Part shown: piece by piece, positions 10,967-26,900 of the stretch | How the letters are laid out: each line of letters starts with the position of its first letter | How positions within the stretch are numbered: the stretch's first letter is position 1 | NCBI GenBank assembly: GCA_964023275.1 | Contig: OZ029918.1 | Coordinates: 14,330,355 to 14,394,354, forward strand | Reading direction: 5' to 3' | DNA length: 64,000 bases | Source of the DNA: Norana najaformis | Taxonomy: Eukaryota; Annelida; Clitellata; Crassiclitellata; Hormogastridae | The notes under the pieces: model-generated | Databases searched by the model: none | What the model was told of the DNA's origin: nothing | The model's input: only the letters and a program-made list of their open reading frames with translations | Made by a program: the position numbers and the translations under genes

Positions 10967-13900
10967 CTAGAATCAGACAAAACAACACAACACTATGACA
11001 GCATACATAATTAAAGTCAGAGTCCAATATGTTGTCAAGGGCAGTGGAGGGGAAGACCTACGTCATACAATGCCTCTCTAAGATACATCTATGATACTTC
11101 AAAGTGCAACGCATATTTTAGTAATATAGCATTGTATTATAAAAGTGACTGAACAACAAAAAACAACACACATACGTTATATTTTGCATTTCTCTAAAGT
11201 CCACTGTATTATATTGTCACACAAATAAAGTGTTCTTAGCAGTAAGATATTATTTGATGGCTAAGCCAAATTTCTGGAATGCTTTTCCTGAATCTGACTG
11301 CTCTGTTGTCATTTGGATCATGGTTTAAGACCTTCTTGTTTCACTAGGTCTATCTTCCTTAAAGGCTTTCTGTTTCACAGGACTGAACTCATCAAATTTA
11401 CAGGATTACAAATATGCACCAGTGCTCCAAGAATTCGCATCTTCCATATTATTGTAATGGCACTACTGAAGTTATTAGACTAACGGTAAGTTATTTAACC
11501 AGCAAATGCAAAGACTTAAGAAGAAGACATAGCTTACTTTCTCTGAGTGTTTGAAATCTGCCATGAACTGACTGTAGTCTTCCTGTGTGACTCTTTCCGG
11601 ATGGAAAGCCAAGGTGCGGATGTATGACTTGAGGTTTCTTTCCAGCAGTTGGTCCACAAGTTTATAGTCATAGTCATCATGTCTTATCCCATACAGACAA
11701 TGGATATAGTTCCAAACGGCACGTCTAAATGATGACGTGTCAACATTGGCATTGTTGCCCATGCTGCCAATGAACAATCACATACAGCTTTTGACAGGTT
11801 GCTAGAGTGCTATGCAAATCAGCATCCATGCTAGCAATCAAAATGTCATTCAAAGCCACTATAGTTAACTGCTGAGTTAAATGTGCAAATCTGAGACTTT
11901 TTGAGACTTTTCAATGTCTCTCACATATAGTACAAAGCATGTGAGAATTCTGGCAATTTAGCCACAAACCAGGGCAGTGTTGTTGAGAGTAGACTGAAGT
12001 TGATGTACCCAGACCTTTGTCAAGCGTTTAATGACAGTAATGGAGTATTGCAAGCTCATCAGAGATGGATAAGAGTCACAGCAGTTTTGCCATATTACCC
12101 TATTCTGAAGTAGTCTATAAAAGCGGGACCACAATATCCAAAGTGGCTTTACCATGGATAGTTTTTCATTCTGGTGCACACTAAGGTCCTAAATATTAAG
12201 TTTCCCTGGCAGTCAAAAACCAAGGGTTATGTTCTTATCTTTCATGTTACCTACTCAACAAAAGGCAATAGAACAGAGATCGAAGGATGACTGTATTTCT
12301 CCATGCTTATCCAAGCCCAACACAAATTCCTTTTTGTAGCAACAGCACTAAACATAAACAGAAGCGAGTACAGTACCAGCCATTCAAGACTTTCTCATAT
12401 TCTTATATAACTTTATGAACACAACAGAACAAAATTTATCTAACCTATGATATGTGAGGTTTTGTGCTACATTAAATTTCTCATCAAACAGCGTTCCTAT
12501 TTCTGTGTAAAGACGGTTTGAGAGCGAGTAGCCATGGTCCTCCCACGAGTAATCCTGGACTCGAAATGTCGACCGTCGCATTGATTGCTCATGTCTGCTC
12601 AGCTGCTCGAGAGGACAGAAGTCACCATCCTCAATGACCCCTGGTGACTGCGTAGACGATGAAGACGACCATTTCAAACTGCCACTGCTGACAGCCATTA
12701 CTAAAGAAAGAGAAAATTACTTGTGGAAAGCAAAGGCAGACACTAGTTTTTTCAACTGCTGTGGAGTTTATGAGAAGGTCACTAATGCCCTGCAGCAGTT
12801 GGATATTAAAAGAAACTAACATGTTATCTATCCTTAACAGTCAGCAAATTTCAAAATAAACTATGAAAATGTGTACAATTAACCACGTTAGATAACTACT
12901 GCAGTTAACAGGAGTTCTGTCAAGTGTCTTCACATGATGGAGCAAGCACGTGACAGTTCAAGCTGCAAGGTTCATGAAAATAAAATGCCTGGGTAATGAT
13001 GATAATGACGATGACGATGATGATGACGACGACGACGATGTGGAGGACAGCCTGCAGGAGTCACACGTCTTCTTTGACATGTCCACTCCATTCATCTTTT
13101 GCAGAGTTTGATCAATAACTCTTTTACCAGCACAGTACTTCAGCATCCATGTCCACAATTCAGTTATTCCTCATGCCTGCCTGAAACAATATACTGTCCT
13201 GCACTGTCAGGGATCCAGCATCACGGATGCCATTTTGAATGGGTTTGACTGTACATAGGTTAGCCCTTACCTGCTTGGATGTCAAACCTGGACTTACGTC
13301 ATCTGCAACTGGGAAATCACAGATTTAGAGATGCAGCAAGAAACCAGGCTCTTCAAGAGTGGCACTGACCATTCACTATGGACAGGTGTTCACCTCTCAG
13401 CAATGAACAATACTCTATAGTGAATGGTGTACACTAGAATTAATTTCTATTAAATTACATTTGACTCCAAAGACAATATTCACAAATAAACATAAACCTT
13501 GCATTCAGTTCCATTCACTTACATTCCACGTTTTCTGTCTCAAACTTCTCAAAACTTTGCAGTAGCTCATCTGCCGTAACATTCCTCCCCACTTCATCGT
13601 GCATCAGTCGCATCATTCGGTCCATCAGCACTCTGATTCCACTGTCAGACTCAGTGTCTGGTAACTAAAACCAGTGAGGTAAGTTATTGTAAAAAATACA
13701 TTTGTAAGAGGGGCAAAACAGTGATTGAGAATGCCACCAACCAAAGTTAATGGGTTCAAGGTTCTTTCCACTAAAGCAAAAATACAATCCCAGAATTTTT
13801 ATCACAAGTTTCAGGGGATAACAGTATATTCTCAATATATCATTCAGTGGAATTATAGTTACACACCAATTACATAGGAACAACAAATTGATATTCCCTA

Positions 13901-16900
13901 AAATGCTAGTACACTCACCCATTCCCTACCAAAGCACTCATAGGCCAATTACTATCTACAACATCCTACTAGTATTGATCTTGGCAACAACATTCCACTT
14001 GCTCTTGACTACACTATAGAAAACCCACCAGTTCCTCAGTATGTGTGCTAGCTGACTAGACCAACTAGAAATAGCACAAACACTTCATTGTTACATAGTG
14101 CTCATATTAGCAATCAATTAGAAAGCCACGTATGCAATGCTTTTGAGAGGTTCTTACAAGGCGCTAATAAAATGCTTTTATACATACTGTACAAACATCA
14201 TCATATACATACCTAACATACATATATATATATGTACATATAAACATACTTACTTATGTACATGCAAAGCGACACTACAACCTCTTACCAACACCAAAGC
14301 AACGCAAGCACTAGCAACAAAACACACATTTGACTGCAGCCAACTACTCACCATATCTGTAGCAATGACATGACCATTTGATTTATGAACTTCTTTGCCG
14401 TTTGGCATTTCAGGACCCTGTGCAGCTGCAGGAATGGACCCAAAGACGTGTCCATTTGGATGATCCATCTCTGGATTCACTCCACATCCAAAGACAAAGC
14501 TGGAGAGGGAGTGAAAGTGGATGAGCAGGACGATTGCCTGCATCAACTCTGACATAGACCAGTTATCTGAACCTTTTGCCAGATTCTGCACAAGGGACCA
14601 ACATCTACACATTCTAGCCCAACACACATTTAGGGTAATCAAACTTTACAGATGAACAATTAAACAGAAGTAATCCAACGGTCTACACGTATAGGATAGT
14701 TGGCAAACATGCTATTGTAAACGATCTCAGCTGTTGCAGCATCACTTCTAGTGCCTTTATTAAAGTTTTAGCACCTAAGCGAGATTCTAAAAGGTGCTAT
14801 ATAAATAACTAGATATATGTGTGTGTGTATATATATATATATATATCAGAGCCACCTTAACTTCATGGAAAACACCAGATGATTCTACAGCACCACATGC
14901 AGAGGACTGGCAGAACAAGCAGCAACCAGAAAAACTCAAGCACAGGCAGTTACTCCATTTTGTTCTGTTGACTGATACTCCAGACCCCATCAGTGGCGCT
15001 AGGCTTGCTTACATCACAGAACTCTGGTGTTCCATAAAAGACACTAATTATCTATACCACTGCCTTGCAATTGCAACCTAGCAGTGCAATGCTTTTGCTT
15101 TGCAGAAGAGAATTAGCCATTCCAGATGCCATTTGGACATTTTTCACATTCTAAGCATTTTCCGGAAATGTCAAACAGTGCTACCTTTGGTAAAAATATT
15201 TAATGACATATAACTCATAATAATAGTATAAAGTAAAATTATAAAGCAAATAAATGTTTTATAGTCTACTTAGTGAATACCCTGACGAGTGTTTTCCAAC
15301 CTCAATGTGGTCTTTTGATATCAGCCATGGCTGGTGGCTAAGGACCTCATTGACCTCATGAAGCTTAGAGAGTTTTGAGGGCACGTAGTCACGTCCACGG
15401 AGCCATCGCTCATCTCCGCCCTGAAGAAGATATTCTGACGTGTGGATATTAATCAAGTATGAGCACTGGTGCTGTTGAGAAGCCTAACAACATCAAAGAG
15501 ACAAGGTTCAGTGAAGCTGATATTCAGTTTCAGGCAGAGACTGAATTTACCTGGTAATCATCACTAATTTGAAGATTATTATACTATTTGCAGTAATGGT
15601 TACCACAGTAGCTATGTGGTAATTTTCTGGAAATGAGGAAGAATTTGCAAACAAGGGTCGTAACAGCATGGTAATGGGCAAGCACTGTGCACCAATAACG
15701 CAGTAACTGGAATGAAGCTACCAGTAACAACACAGTAACAGTAAAAAGTTAGTAAATTTCTTTAATTAATTAAATAATACATTATTAATTAAACAATTCA
15801 TTTGAGCATTCCATGATATCGATTTTACTTACTCTTGCTGAGGGGTGGCAAGATCTTTCTTTGCAATTATTATCTTTGCTACTTTGTCAATCGCTCTAGC
15901 CTCCATTCCCATTCCTTATCCTATGCCTAGGACAGTATTGCTGCATGGGCTCAAAAACCGTTGCTCTATTTTCACGTTTACTTTGCAAGAATAAAGTTGA
16001 AAACGGGAAAGCTAAAAGGTTACATTTAGCACATGCATTATGTGAAGCAACGTTTCACGGTGAGGTCACGGAAACCACAATATCTCAGAAAGTATTTTAA
16101 ACATTGCAGAAACATTTTGGGCATTGCCACCTTATAGCATCTTGCAAAATTTTAGCTAATTCTGAGATGGTCAGGCGAGGACATTGCGCAGAATTGGTTG
16201 AGCTGAGCCGGAATGAACCAATAACATGTAAGACTTGAAAATTTCTTTCATTTCTCCAGCGGGTACAATATCAGGTTTAGTTCAGGATTTTATTCAGAAA
16301 AATGTTTTTTTGCTTGTAGCACCAAAATGCATGTGGTTACACTATCATCTCTGACTAAATGGGATGGGGTGAACAGCTGAGTATCACTAACCACACCTAA
16401 GTATTGACACTACCAATGGTCTGCTCTTTAACCACGAATTAAGCTTATAATTAGCTAATGTATAGCTTTTTAGTGTTTGACATTTTCATGCAAGATGGTG
16501 AGGGACTGGGATGAAGGATGGCGAGGGGATGGAGTCAGGTGTCTGTGGAGACAGGAGGGGATGGGTAAAAACTAAAAATGTGGAGTAGGAATAGGGATAT
16601 ATACTAATGTCCCAGCATCACTCTCTAGTTAACCACACCATGTATGTATGTATCTTGCTATTTATATAGCCCCTTCAAAGAATCTCATATAGGTGCTAAA
16701 TTAACAGCATTAATAATGAGACATCCTGATTTTCGAGAAACTTATCCAAAAGCTCCAAGTACAACTTTTCGTTTCCAAGGGATAAATTTTAACTTGGGCA
16801 AAAACAATTTTATAAATAAAATAATAATCACTAACACAATCCAACAGTACCTTCCATAACTCTCAACTCCATGAGATCTTGACAAGCCCTAGCTCTTCTG

Positions 16901-17876
16901 GACCTATTTGTTGACTGTGAGAGCTTTTAAATCCAAAATAAAAGTTGCAATTTTGGATTTTAAAAAAGTAATAACAATAAGAATATTCAGGATAATGAAC
17001 ACAATCCATGAACCACTGGAGTCTTGCTATCTGTTCCAGAAAATCTTGGTGGCTTTCCAATGGCAAAGAGCCACCTATTTTTCCAGGACCATATCTTTAT
17101 ACCCAAACCCCATTTCAGGTGAAACCCCTGACAATGTTTTTATATCATGTGCTCAGGCATCACTTTTATACTCACCCTACGTACAATCATAAAAACAGAG
17201 TACAAAAATAAGAAAACAGTAACGACAATATTACAAAATACTGAACACTATAAAAAGTAGTCCTGTAACACAGCAACAGACCACACATAAACATCTAAAG
17301 TTCAGGACAACCTTGAAATATATGCACAAATCTACACAAATATCCTGACACAAGATTAATCACAAACACAAACACGCAAAAACGCACACATCCACTCACA
17401 AAGATACACAGATGGTTGGCAAATATTGTAACACGGAACCACCACCAGTAACAAGAGATTCCGACCTTCGACATAAATATGCTTCGCAGTTAAGCTATCA
17501 GTTTTAACCCAGCAACCAAACGTGTGTGGTTGCTAGTTTAAAACTGGTAGCTCAACTGCACCGCACACCCACACACAAGCATACATGTATGTAATATCTG
17601 CCACAATCTGCATCCTGATTCAAATCCTACCAGCAGCATGCCCTTGGCAAAAAATAGACAAAGATCAACAACAATCACACGAGGTTCAATATATAAATCA
17701 TTAGACCCCAAAAATATGTTCACATATGTTTGTAACCGAATAATGGTACCTGGAAACAGACTCAGCATGTTAGTACTAAAGTGCAATAATAATAATAGTA
17801 ATAATTCTTTGTGTCAAGGAACTTTGGCTATGCTCTTTGAACTACATAACTAATCCAGATAATAATAATAATAATT

Positions 17877-17907
<31 letters not shown>

Positions 17908-20900
17908 TAATAATAATAATAATAATAACAATAATAATTTATACTATTAATTTATAATAATAATAATAATAGCCATCTCAGAATGCAATTTTTCATCCAG
18001 ATAATTTTTTAGCTTCCTGAAGGATCATAAATACCTTGGAGCTAAAAAAAATAATAATAATAATAAAAATAATGAATGATGCCATCAGTTGACATTGTAG
18101 GGGAAAAATTTTACATAAACTGAAAGAAATTTATGTAAATTTCTCTAGTTTCCATCAGTGTTAGAGTTGGATTTCTATATCAATCACTTGGTCAATGCCT
18201 CCCGACTCTGACGACTTTCTCTGTCAAAAGACAACTCCTCGCCTAGGACACAACACGTTTGCGTTTGACAAAATTTTCCATCATCAATGATCACCAAGCC
18301 TTTCAAAATATCGCCAGCAAGCCAGAATTCAAGTTCAAATGGCCTACGACTTCACAACTGTCATGCCAAAGTATTGTTTTTTAAAGGCCGATCACATGAG
18401 TAACTGTTTATCATAGAAGAAGTCTAAACTTGTTTGAACATTCAACTTTGATTGCTAGTAGCACAAACTGAATGGCAGGCCTACCAAGGCATACGGGATT
18501 TGCCATAAACGCTTGGCAACATTCGAAACACATGCATCAAATGGCACCGTTCATCGTTGCAGATCCAGGCCCGCTCCCCGCCCAGGAGCTGCTCAGCCTC
18601 CAGCAGAGACACTACGACCCAATGTGATTTTGTCACTTTCCTCTACAACCAACACTACAAATCAAGATTCCGTTCCAATGCCACCAGATTCAGATGAACA
18701 AAGCCATCTTGGACCTCCAGTATCGAATCACTTACAGTATACCCAGTCATAAGAGAAATGCTTGTTATATGAATTCCTCGAGCAGCAAGAGCATCATGCG
18801 CTGTCCTTTGAGTGAATGTATAGAGACCATCGCAAGCAAACCAGGTAACACTGAGAAATGGCTGGACCTCTTGGCCTTAGGACGATGTGTTCTGACCAAG
18901 CCAAAACAAGGATGAGTCAAATGCAGACTAACGCTGACAATTATCTCTAGAATAACGAACTGGCAAACAAAGGGCCCGCAGGCAATATAGATGAAGAAGA
19001 ATACAAACCAACAGAGCCCCGAGGTACAGGCCCAATGAAACGTGACTCAGTAAAGAACTTGGCATTGGCAGTTGCCATCAAACTGGAGGATGGAAATTAC
19101 AAGGCCGCTGTTCACCTCATCTGCAGCGATGACAGACCAGCACCATACATGCCAGAGAGATTGGCTGGACTAAGGATCAAGCACCCGCCAACCCACAGGA
19201 CAGGAAACCAAACTGTGACCCAAAGCACTCTGATCGCTTCACTCCACTGATTATGTCTTCATTTAAAGTGCATCTACAAAATAATACGATTATGTGTGGT
19301 CCAGTCCGTTTAATACAATCAGAACAGGCTCCATCTGGTGAATAAAACAAGAACAAAGATCCTGGGTGGATTGGGAAGGCCAGGTGCGACAGACAAAGGT
19401 GGATCAGGGTAGAATCAGACAAAGATAAGAGGGATAGATCAAGATGGGAGATGCAAAGTGAAAGGGAGAGAGAGAAAGATTGACAGGGAAAGGAAGATAT
19501 GGCGCTTCAGAAGGGACATTTTGCCGAAATAGGACAACCTTTACAACCTTTGCCAGAATAGTGTTCAGATTCTCTGTGGTGGGAATATGTAAGTAAGTTT
19601 TTTATTACATCACATTTATATTACAATACAGAACCTTTGCTATCTGAAATTGAATTAGAATGGATAGAAAGACCCACAGGCAATTACAATGCTCAATGAA
19701 ACTGAAAATATAAGGCACTAGACCACTCATGCCTTACAAATGTTACACTGTAGTACCAGATCACATTACCCAAGATTATAGTAAAACGCACCATAATTGC
19801 AATGTAGTGCCTGTAAGTAAATGGCAGAGGTCCATCTCCACGCATCATGTACTGTTGAGTCCTAAGGAAGCACTCGAGATACTGTGGATGATAAGCCATC
19901 ACCTGGAAAAGGTTCTCCAGTCGGTTGTTCTGCAGGAAAGCTGTCACCAGCAAATCATAAGTCGTCTGAAAAACAACCAGTAACAAACCCCTTGTTCTTT
20001 ACTCTTGGTTACAACTCAAGACATGCAAGTAACATTTTCCAAACAGCACCAAATACTACTTTGTGTACTGCACTACCAGTGATAAGGTGGCTGATTGACA
20101 GCGTGCCTCTTCGGCAACCGGATTTCATATCCTGGTGTCAGATCATACTGAAAATTTGTTGCTGAGCTAGGTTATCCAGAAGAATACGCTTGTTCATTCA
20201 CTCACTATTATTTATTCACTCTCCACAGCCAATTCACATGGTGAATGTATTCTTCTCCATGACTTGATGCCATACCTTTCTGCACAGGCTTGTGTTGCTC
20301 TGGTCCACCAGTTTCAATTATTCAAGACTTCATTCACAGCAACCAGCAAATAAAGAACCAGAACCATGATTTGGATGATGCTATCAGCTGGTACACTTGC
20401 CATTCTTGATCTGATCTCCTTTTTGGAAATATGATCTGTCCAAGGGTACCCACCAGAGGCACCACATATTGAAACTACAGTTTCTTGTTCAAGGCCTGTG
20501 ACTTCTGGTTTTAAACCCTGAAGCACCACTGGCAGAAATATAGTTTGTTATTGAGGGAGATCATGCAGGATCTGGCCATCATAATACAATTTAGAATCTC
20601 AAGTTTGCTGGCACCACTAGCAACTGGTCCAGTATTTAAGAGATGTCAAGAATCCACAGTCTCCATCATGTCTTCCAGAGCTGTTTAAACATGTACTCCT
20701 GGGCCACTTTCTGTGATAGTCTGGATCTTGCTTTCAACTACTGATCCAAACAAATCATAATTACTATGCAATAGCTCTCTGGAATGCAAATGGCTGACCT
20801 AAGCAGAACTAAGGTAATACATAACCTTACATGGAAATATTTTACCTTAGTTAACCTCATGGTACCAGTGCTATAGGAGTCAAAATATGATGCACAAATG

Positions 20901-23900
20901 GTCAATCTAACATCTGAACTCACCGTATCACGTTCATCCATAGCGACAGCCTACAAAATACGAAACACATGTAAGGAAATAAGCAGAATCATAATCTGCA
21001 TGGTGGATATCTTTCAGCAATTTTGACAGCTTAAATATAAATGTCCAGATACAAACACTGGCCTAGATGATTAAGATAATGATGACGACAGTAATGATAC
21101 AAGAAAATGACAGTACAAAATTAAATAAATGTGATAAAAATGACAATATCCTCATTGTGACGCTGATCATCAGCACCTAGGAAGATAGGTGGCACCAGCT
21201 GGCATACTAACATCCACTGTGGCTATTGGGTCATACAATGCATCTGTTGTATAGTGCTGCAGTACACTCAACCGTTTGGTAACATTCACAGAAATCGAGC
21301 ACAGGCCATGATTTGGAGATAACTTACCTCAGTAAAAGGAATGAAAGAACTGACACCAGTGAATCTTTTGTGTGGAATTTCTACACCTTGGCTCTGAAAC
21401 AGCGCAAAGTCAAAATTCATTTGCCAAATAAAATTAAAAGATGGACAGCACTACTCCCACACTGTTAGAATTTAAAGATCATGAGGCACAAATGTTCAAA
21501 TTAAATAAAAATATTTATGAGAAGTTATCTCCTGTAGCAAGTTGTACCACTTCCAGAACTGGTAACATTACATTCAAATAGAAAATATATCTAAAAAGAC
21601 TCAGAACTTTCTTTAAGAAGGGAATGGTTTATAACAGTGTCAATTTAAAATGAAATAGCAGGATTCGACTGCCAGCATATCTTGAGCTGATGCATTAAGA
21701 ATCAGCTACCAAGTCAGAGGGCAGAGTCTGAAATAACTACAGCAAACATGGTCCTAAAGTCATCGAATTACTATATGGCTTTTCAGGCTGAATCATTCAG
21801 TTCAGCTTACAATTAACTCTGTGTGTGGTACATTTCATATTTATTGGGCAAATTTTCCACTCGCATCTTGTGCAGGTATAAGTAAGTAAGTACATTCTTT
21901 ATTAACCAATAGCTAATCGCACATCGGTTTACAAGTATTTAAGGACACAAGAAAAACTTATTATGCATAAAACATCCTAATAACAAAACATTTACGCATT
22001 AGGAAGGTGAACTGGTGCAGTTTGAAGCAGAGTTCCAAGCAGATGACCCAGCAATAAACTTCAAACTGTCTTACTTTACTGCGGGTAAAATCTACAGTAC
22101 TTTTTTGGATTTGAAGCACAGATCACACAGCCCTGAAGATATTTTGAAGTACAATCTTAATGTCTAGAAACAACAAACACTAGTGTTGCTAAAACACTAA
22201 TGTACTGCCTAGTATTTCATCAGTCACTGTTTGATGCACCTAGATTATATGTGCACCTGGACAGTATATGGTAATCAGACCCACCAGCTAAGTTCCTGGA
22301 CACAATGCACACTAAATAAGTGTGCCTGATTAGCTGACAGTATAGTTCTCTACACATTTTAGCCACATTATTGTAGCCCTTTCCAGTATCAGACATTTGA
22401 AAAATTAAGTTATGACTTGGGGCCAATGTGTTGCAAGGCTGGTCTCCTACTTTCCAGCTCAGGCCAACATCATACTTGACTGAGTTGTGACAGAGTTAGT
22501 CATTCGTGTGTATGCCTTGGCGTCATTACACAGTGTTCGTTCAAAAGGCTCAAACTCACAAGCATTGACTGAACAAAAAGATAAGCCAAGATTTGAGATT
22601 TCAGCCTGCATTTTACAGCTGCTATCAAAACACATCAGCATTACAATGTGTGTTCAAGCTGACTGATCAAGAATCGATGGTGTATCCTATCAAACACTAC
22701 TAAACAAGGTATTACACAGTGCATTTGATGCTCAGTCTCTGAATTCAAGCACACTGCCATGTGTCCCTGCTGCATTGTCTATATATTGTGTGGCATAAAT
22801 ACTGCAGTGTTGTGGACTGCCGAGGAAGCTGGTGTGAGAAGCACTGATGCAGCAAAAGGCCAGTGCAGCTTTCATCTGGTGATGCAGGTATATACACCTG
22901 TGCTAACATGATCAGCCTAGCAACCTGGGGAATGCTGATGATGAGGAATGCTGATGATGATGATGTAGAAATGATAAGTGAGCACACTCTGCCATGTGTG
23001 CCGACAGGAGTTTTTAGTGTTCATATTAATAGGTTTGATTCTTTGTTTAGGATAACCACTGAACTAACAAGGTGAATCAACTGAAATATTCACTTGGTTT
23101 TTATATTAAATAAATTCATCATTCATATGTAACACAGTGGCAGCATTATCAAAAAACAATTAAAACAAGCAATAATATCATCAAATAATGGATGTATCCA
23201 TAACAATTTTTCCCAGATCTTAGATTTCAAAATGTATTTTCAAGCACTTTGTCCCCTGCATTGAAAATCTAGATTACAGAAGCAAAGTAAAATTGCCACA
23301 AACTTCATGATGCAGGAGGACCCTGAAGGACACAGGGTTCAGTCTATATGAACTACAGGAATTCTCAAACAACTATAGACAAAAACTAATCGAAAAACAA
23401 GAAGAAGCAAACTTAGTGGAAGCAGGGAAGCCAAAATCTGCAAAACAGCACTGCCTGGACCTAAGACTGGATTCCATTTTAAGATGTTTACCATACACCT
23501 AGGGTCACTGGCCAGCAGCACAACTTTTCTTATGGCCTACACACAATAATGCCTAGGCACTTAACTGGATCAACATAAATATAATCTACAATGACAACAA
23601 CCTAATATACAAACAAAATATGTGGCCAAGTAGCCTACATAAATCAGACCCACGTAACCGTGCATACAATTAACCCCCACGTGCCTGAATAATTTGACCT
23701 GCTAGGAGAAAAGGTATCACACCTGGGTTGTGTATTTACAGAGAAAATCAAGTTTGAACATCTGTGGATCATTTTTCACAAATTTTGTTTTTCCTAGTTT
23801 GGGCTTGTACTGAATCCAAATAACGGTGGCACAAAATTTTTAGTATACTGTACATACATATAAACATACATACATATACATATATATATATTTCACAAGG

Positions 23901-26900
23901 CCTTGCTGCATTACCCATCAAAAAACAACTTAAGTTGGCTGAAACATTCTAGAGGCACAAAGTCTGAAGCATCTGGCTATGATGCAAGCCACAGAAAACA
24001 AACAGCCAAATAAACACAACCACGGAACTGTTTAAAGGTGATCAATCAAACTCCACTTGATCTACATTCACTGAACATCAAAGTCAGCCATTTCAGAGTT
24101 GGGCAATCAAAAAATCAGTTCACACTCTCTCATCACCAGCTGATTCATTCAGCTGATTCACTGAATGATTTGCCATTACCAGTCAATCGACTGGTAGACA
24201 AATTCATACCTAGAATGCCAAAACCAAATGTTCTGAGGTGCTTTGCACATATAAATAATCTAATCTCTGACACTACGACATGGCTTATTAAATTTCAATG
24301 TTTTAAGTTTACAGGCAAACAGACTTGGGTTTTCAATCTAGGATTTTCAAAGCAAAGAAATGCTATAATATTATTGTCATAGGATCAACATTAAGACTTG
24401 CACTGCCCTTTCAAACTATACCTGCGAACCTCACGATCAACCTTACTCGACTTTCACAATTAAACAACATCCGCATTTCAACCAATCACCCTTAGTAGAC
24501 CTCTCCATCAAAACTGCATCCTTGACTCAATTTGTCCACTAATCAGTGATCTGTCTGTCTGCCTGAGGTTCTTTGGACATGTTATGAGATCAGCTGGATT
24601 GGAAAAAGAAATGATGCTGGCTTGTGGAGAGGAAAACAGAAAACAAGGGAGACCAAGGAAAAATGGATGGACAAGATACACAAAGCAACTGGAATGAACT
24701 TGGCACAACTAAGGGACGCGACATTGGAAAGAAAGAAATTGAGAAGATTGATCATGACGGTCGCTAGAGCTCAAAGAGCTGACAGCACAAGGTGACAAGG
24801 TGTCTGTCTGCCAGAACTACACCAAGATAGTCATGCACTAAGCACCTTTGAGAGGTACTTAAAATGTACCATATTAATTTTCTTTATACATAACATATAT
24901 GTATATATATAAATACATACACATACATACACATATACACTGATTCAGAGAAAGGTTTGCATACTCATTAAGAACAGTATCTATGACTGACTCTGCAAAC
25001 TGTATAACAAATGGTTACGTTTGTAATTTACTTACCCACTAATTCTTTTCAGTCAAACTATACTCTGTTTAGTCTTCTAGTGACTGATTCAACTGATAAT
25101 ATATGCTACTCTAAGTCAAATTAGGACAAATCTCCTAAGACTGAGCCAGAAGCAACAGTTTGCTTGTGTAGTATTGGAGCAGGAGTAAACTGAAGCTCAC
25201 AAGAAGGCATCAAAAACAAACTTTTCAGAAGTTGAAATTGATACCAAAAATTTTTACCTGACAGGAAAAGCATGAACATTTGGATATATCACCATCCTAT
25301 CTGACTGTTTTATTCTTGAACAGCTAGTGCTACTTGCAAATACATCAAATCAAATAAATGCTCTGTTATGTCAGACAACTCTTACACATTGCTAAGACGA
25401 TTTCAACCAAAAGGCGGGTAAAGATTCAGTGGAGCAGACCACGTGTTACAGATATAAGTGTCAAGCAACATTTCTCTAGAAGTGGCACTATATACATTGA
25501 ACAAATTCTCAGGACTGACAGAAGTCAGCATTTGCTCAACTGCATAAGAGAACTGCCATAAAGATGATCATAAAATGGTGCAGTAGTAGGCAATTACAGG
25601 AAAAAATCTTGGCACCACAGAAATACACCATGTTACACATGGCAAAGAACTCCAGAATTCAAATGCAGTGCAGAATCGTTTCTTGAGGCCAGAAAAAGGT
25701 AGCTGGCTAAATTATGGCTAACAAAGTACAAATTTTAAGTCTTGTACACTGGCAGGAGCAAACAAGATCTTGCAGTTTTACTTTGAAACTCAGAGTTTGA
25801 TGGTGTATGCTTCCAAATTTGACATTCGGAAAAAACATAGGGTGAGACAATATCTGAATTACTAAGCGACTCTGTCACAAAGGGCTTGTACCCACCTACT
25901 GCTGCTCGAAAAAGTTTTCAGGCAAAAGTACAAAAAAGATGATCACAAAACATCAATCGGAGAACTTCTGACATAACAGATTAATGCTAATGTTCGTTAG
26001 TCAGTTATAATGACTTCAAGTATTGCTTTCTAAGAATATCTAGCAGGCGCTCCTCACCACCCTAAATGTTATAATTTGCTAAAAACAACTGCAAATATGA
26101 TTATCTAATTGATCTAAAGAAATGTGTTTTAAGACAATTTGAAAATGTATGCTGAACAGAGTCAAATGCAACATCAGACTGTTCCAGGAGGAATGAAATG
26201 TGCAAGAAAGTTTATATGGCAGTAAACAACTCAAGTAGAACCCAACCAACGAGTAGTTCTACATGCATTTTTCTCTGGTTAATATTTTCTTTTTCATTTT
26301 TTAACATAATTTATACCTATCAAAAGCGGTGAATATTCAAGTAAAAGCATTCTGAAAATGCTGCTTGATCTCCTTTATGCACAAGTCGATTATGTAACTG
26401 ATGTAATAAAAACAGTAACTGACCTAACATGTTCTGACCAATCTTGTTAAAACATTGAAACTCAACACAAAACTCTAATTATTTAACTAATTTCATACAG
26501 TGTCACCGAAAATGAAAACGCCTCTAGAGTTGCTGCTACTGGAGCAGCCAAACTCTTAACAATGTTCTTATACCAGAGTGCATTTCTTGGGAGCGGCCAA
26601 CGCCAACCTCCTTGACAACATCGCAGTACACTCACAAGATATTTGCCATCTCGAATATCTTCAACAACTCCAGAGAAACTGATTCCACCACTATATACAT
26701 CCAACAGCAATACACGTTATTTGCTTGGCTGTGCCTTAAGTGCCAACACTGGAAGCCATATTCTGTAATTCTTCCTCAACTTGAGCTCTTTGTATGTCAC
26801 TGACCTTGGTGATTTCAGCCTCTGTAAATACATGAAATTCTCTTGGTTTTCTTTCTTAACTTCTTCTGTCACCATGGTTACACAGTCAGTCCTTTGTTAC

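Noticed and set aside
10842..11027. 61-residue minus frame over the sestrin last exon
   Set aside because: Wrong register; the frame joined in phase to exon 9 gives the conserved sestrin C-terminus and stops at 10880.
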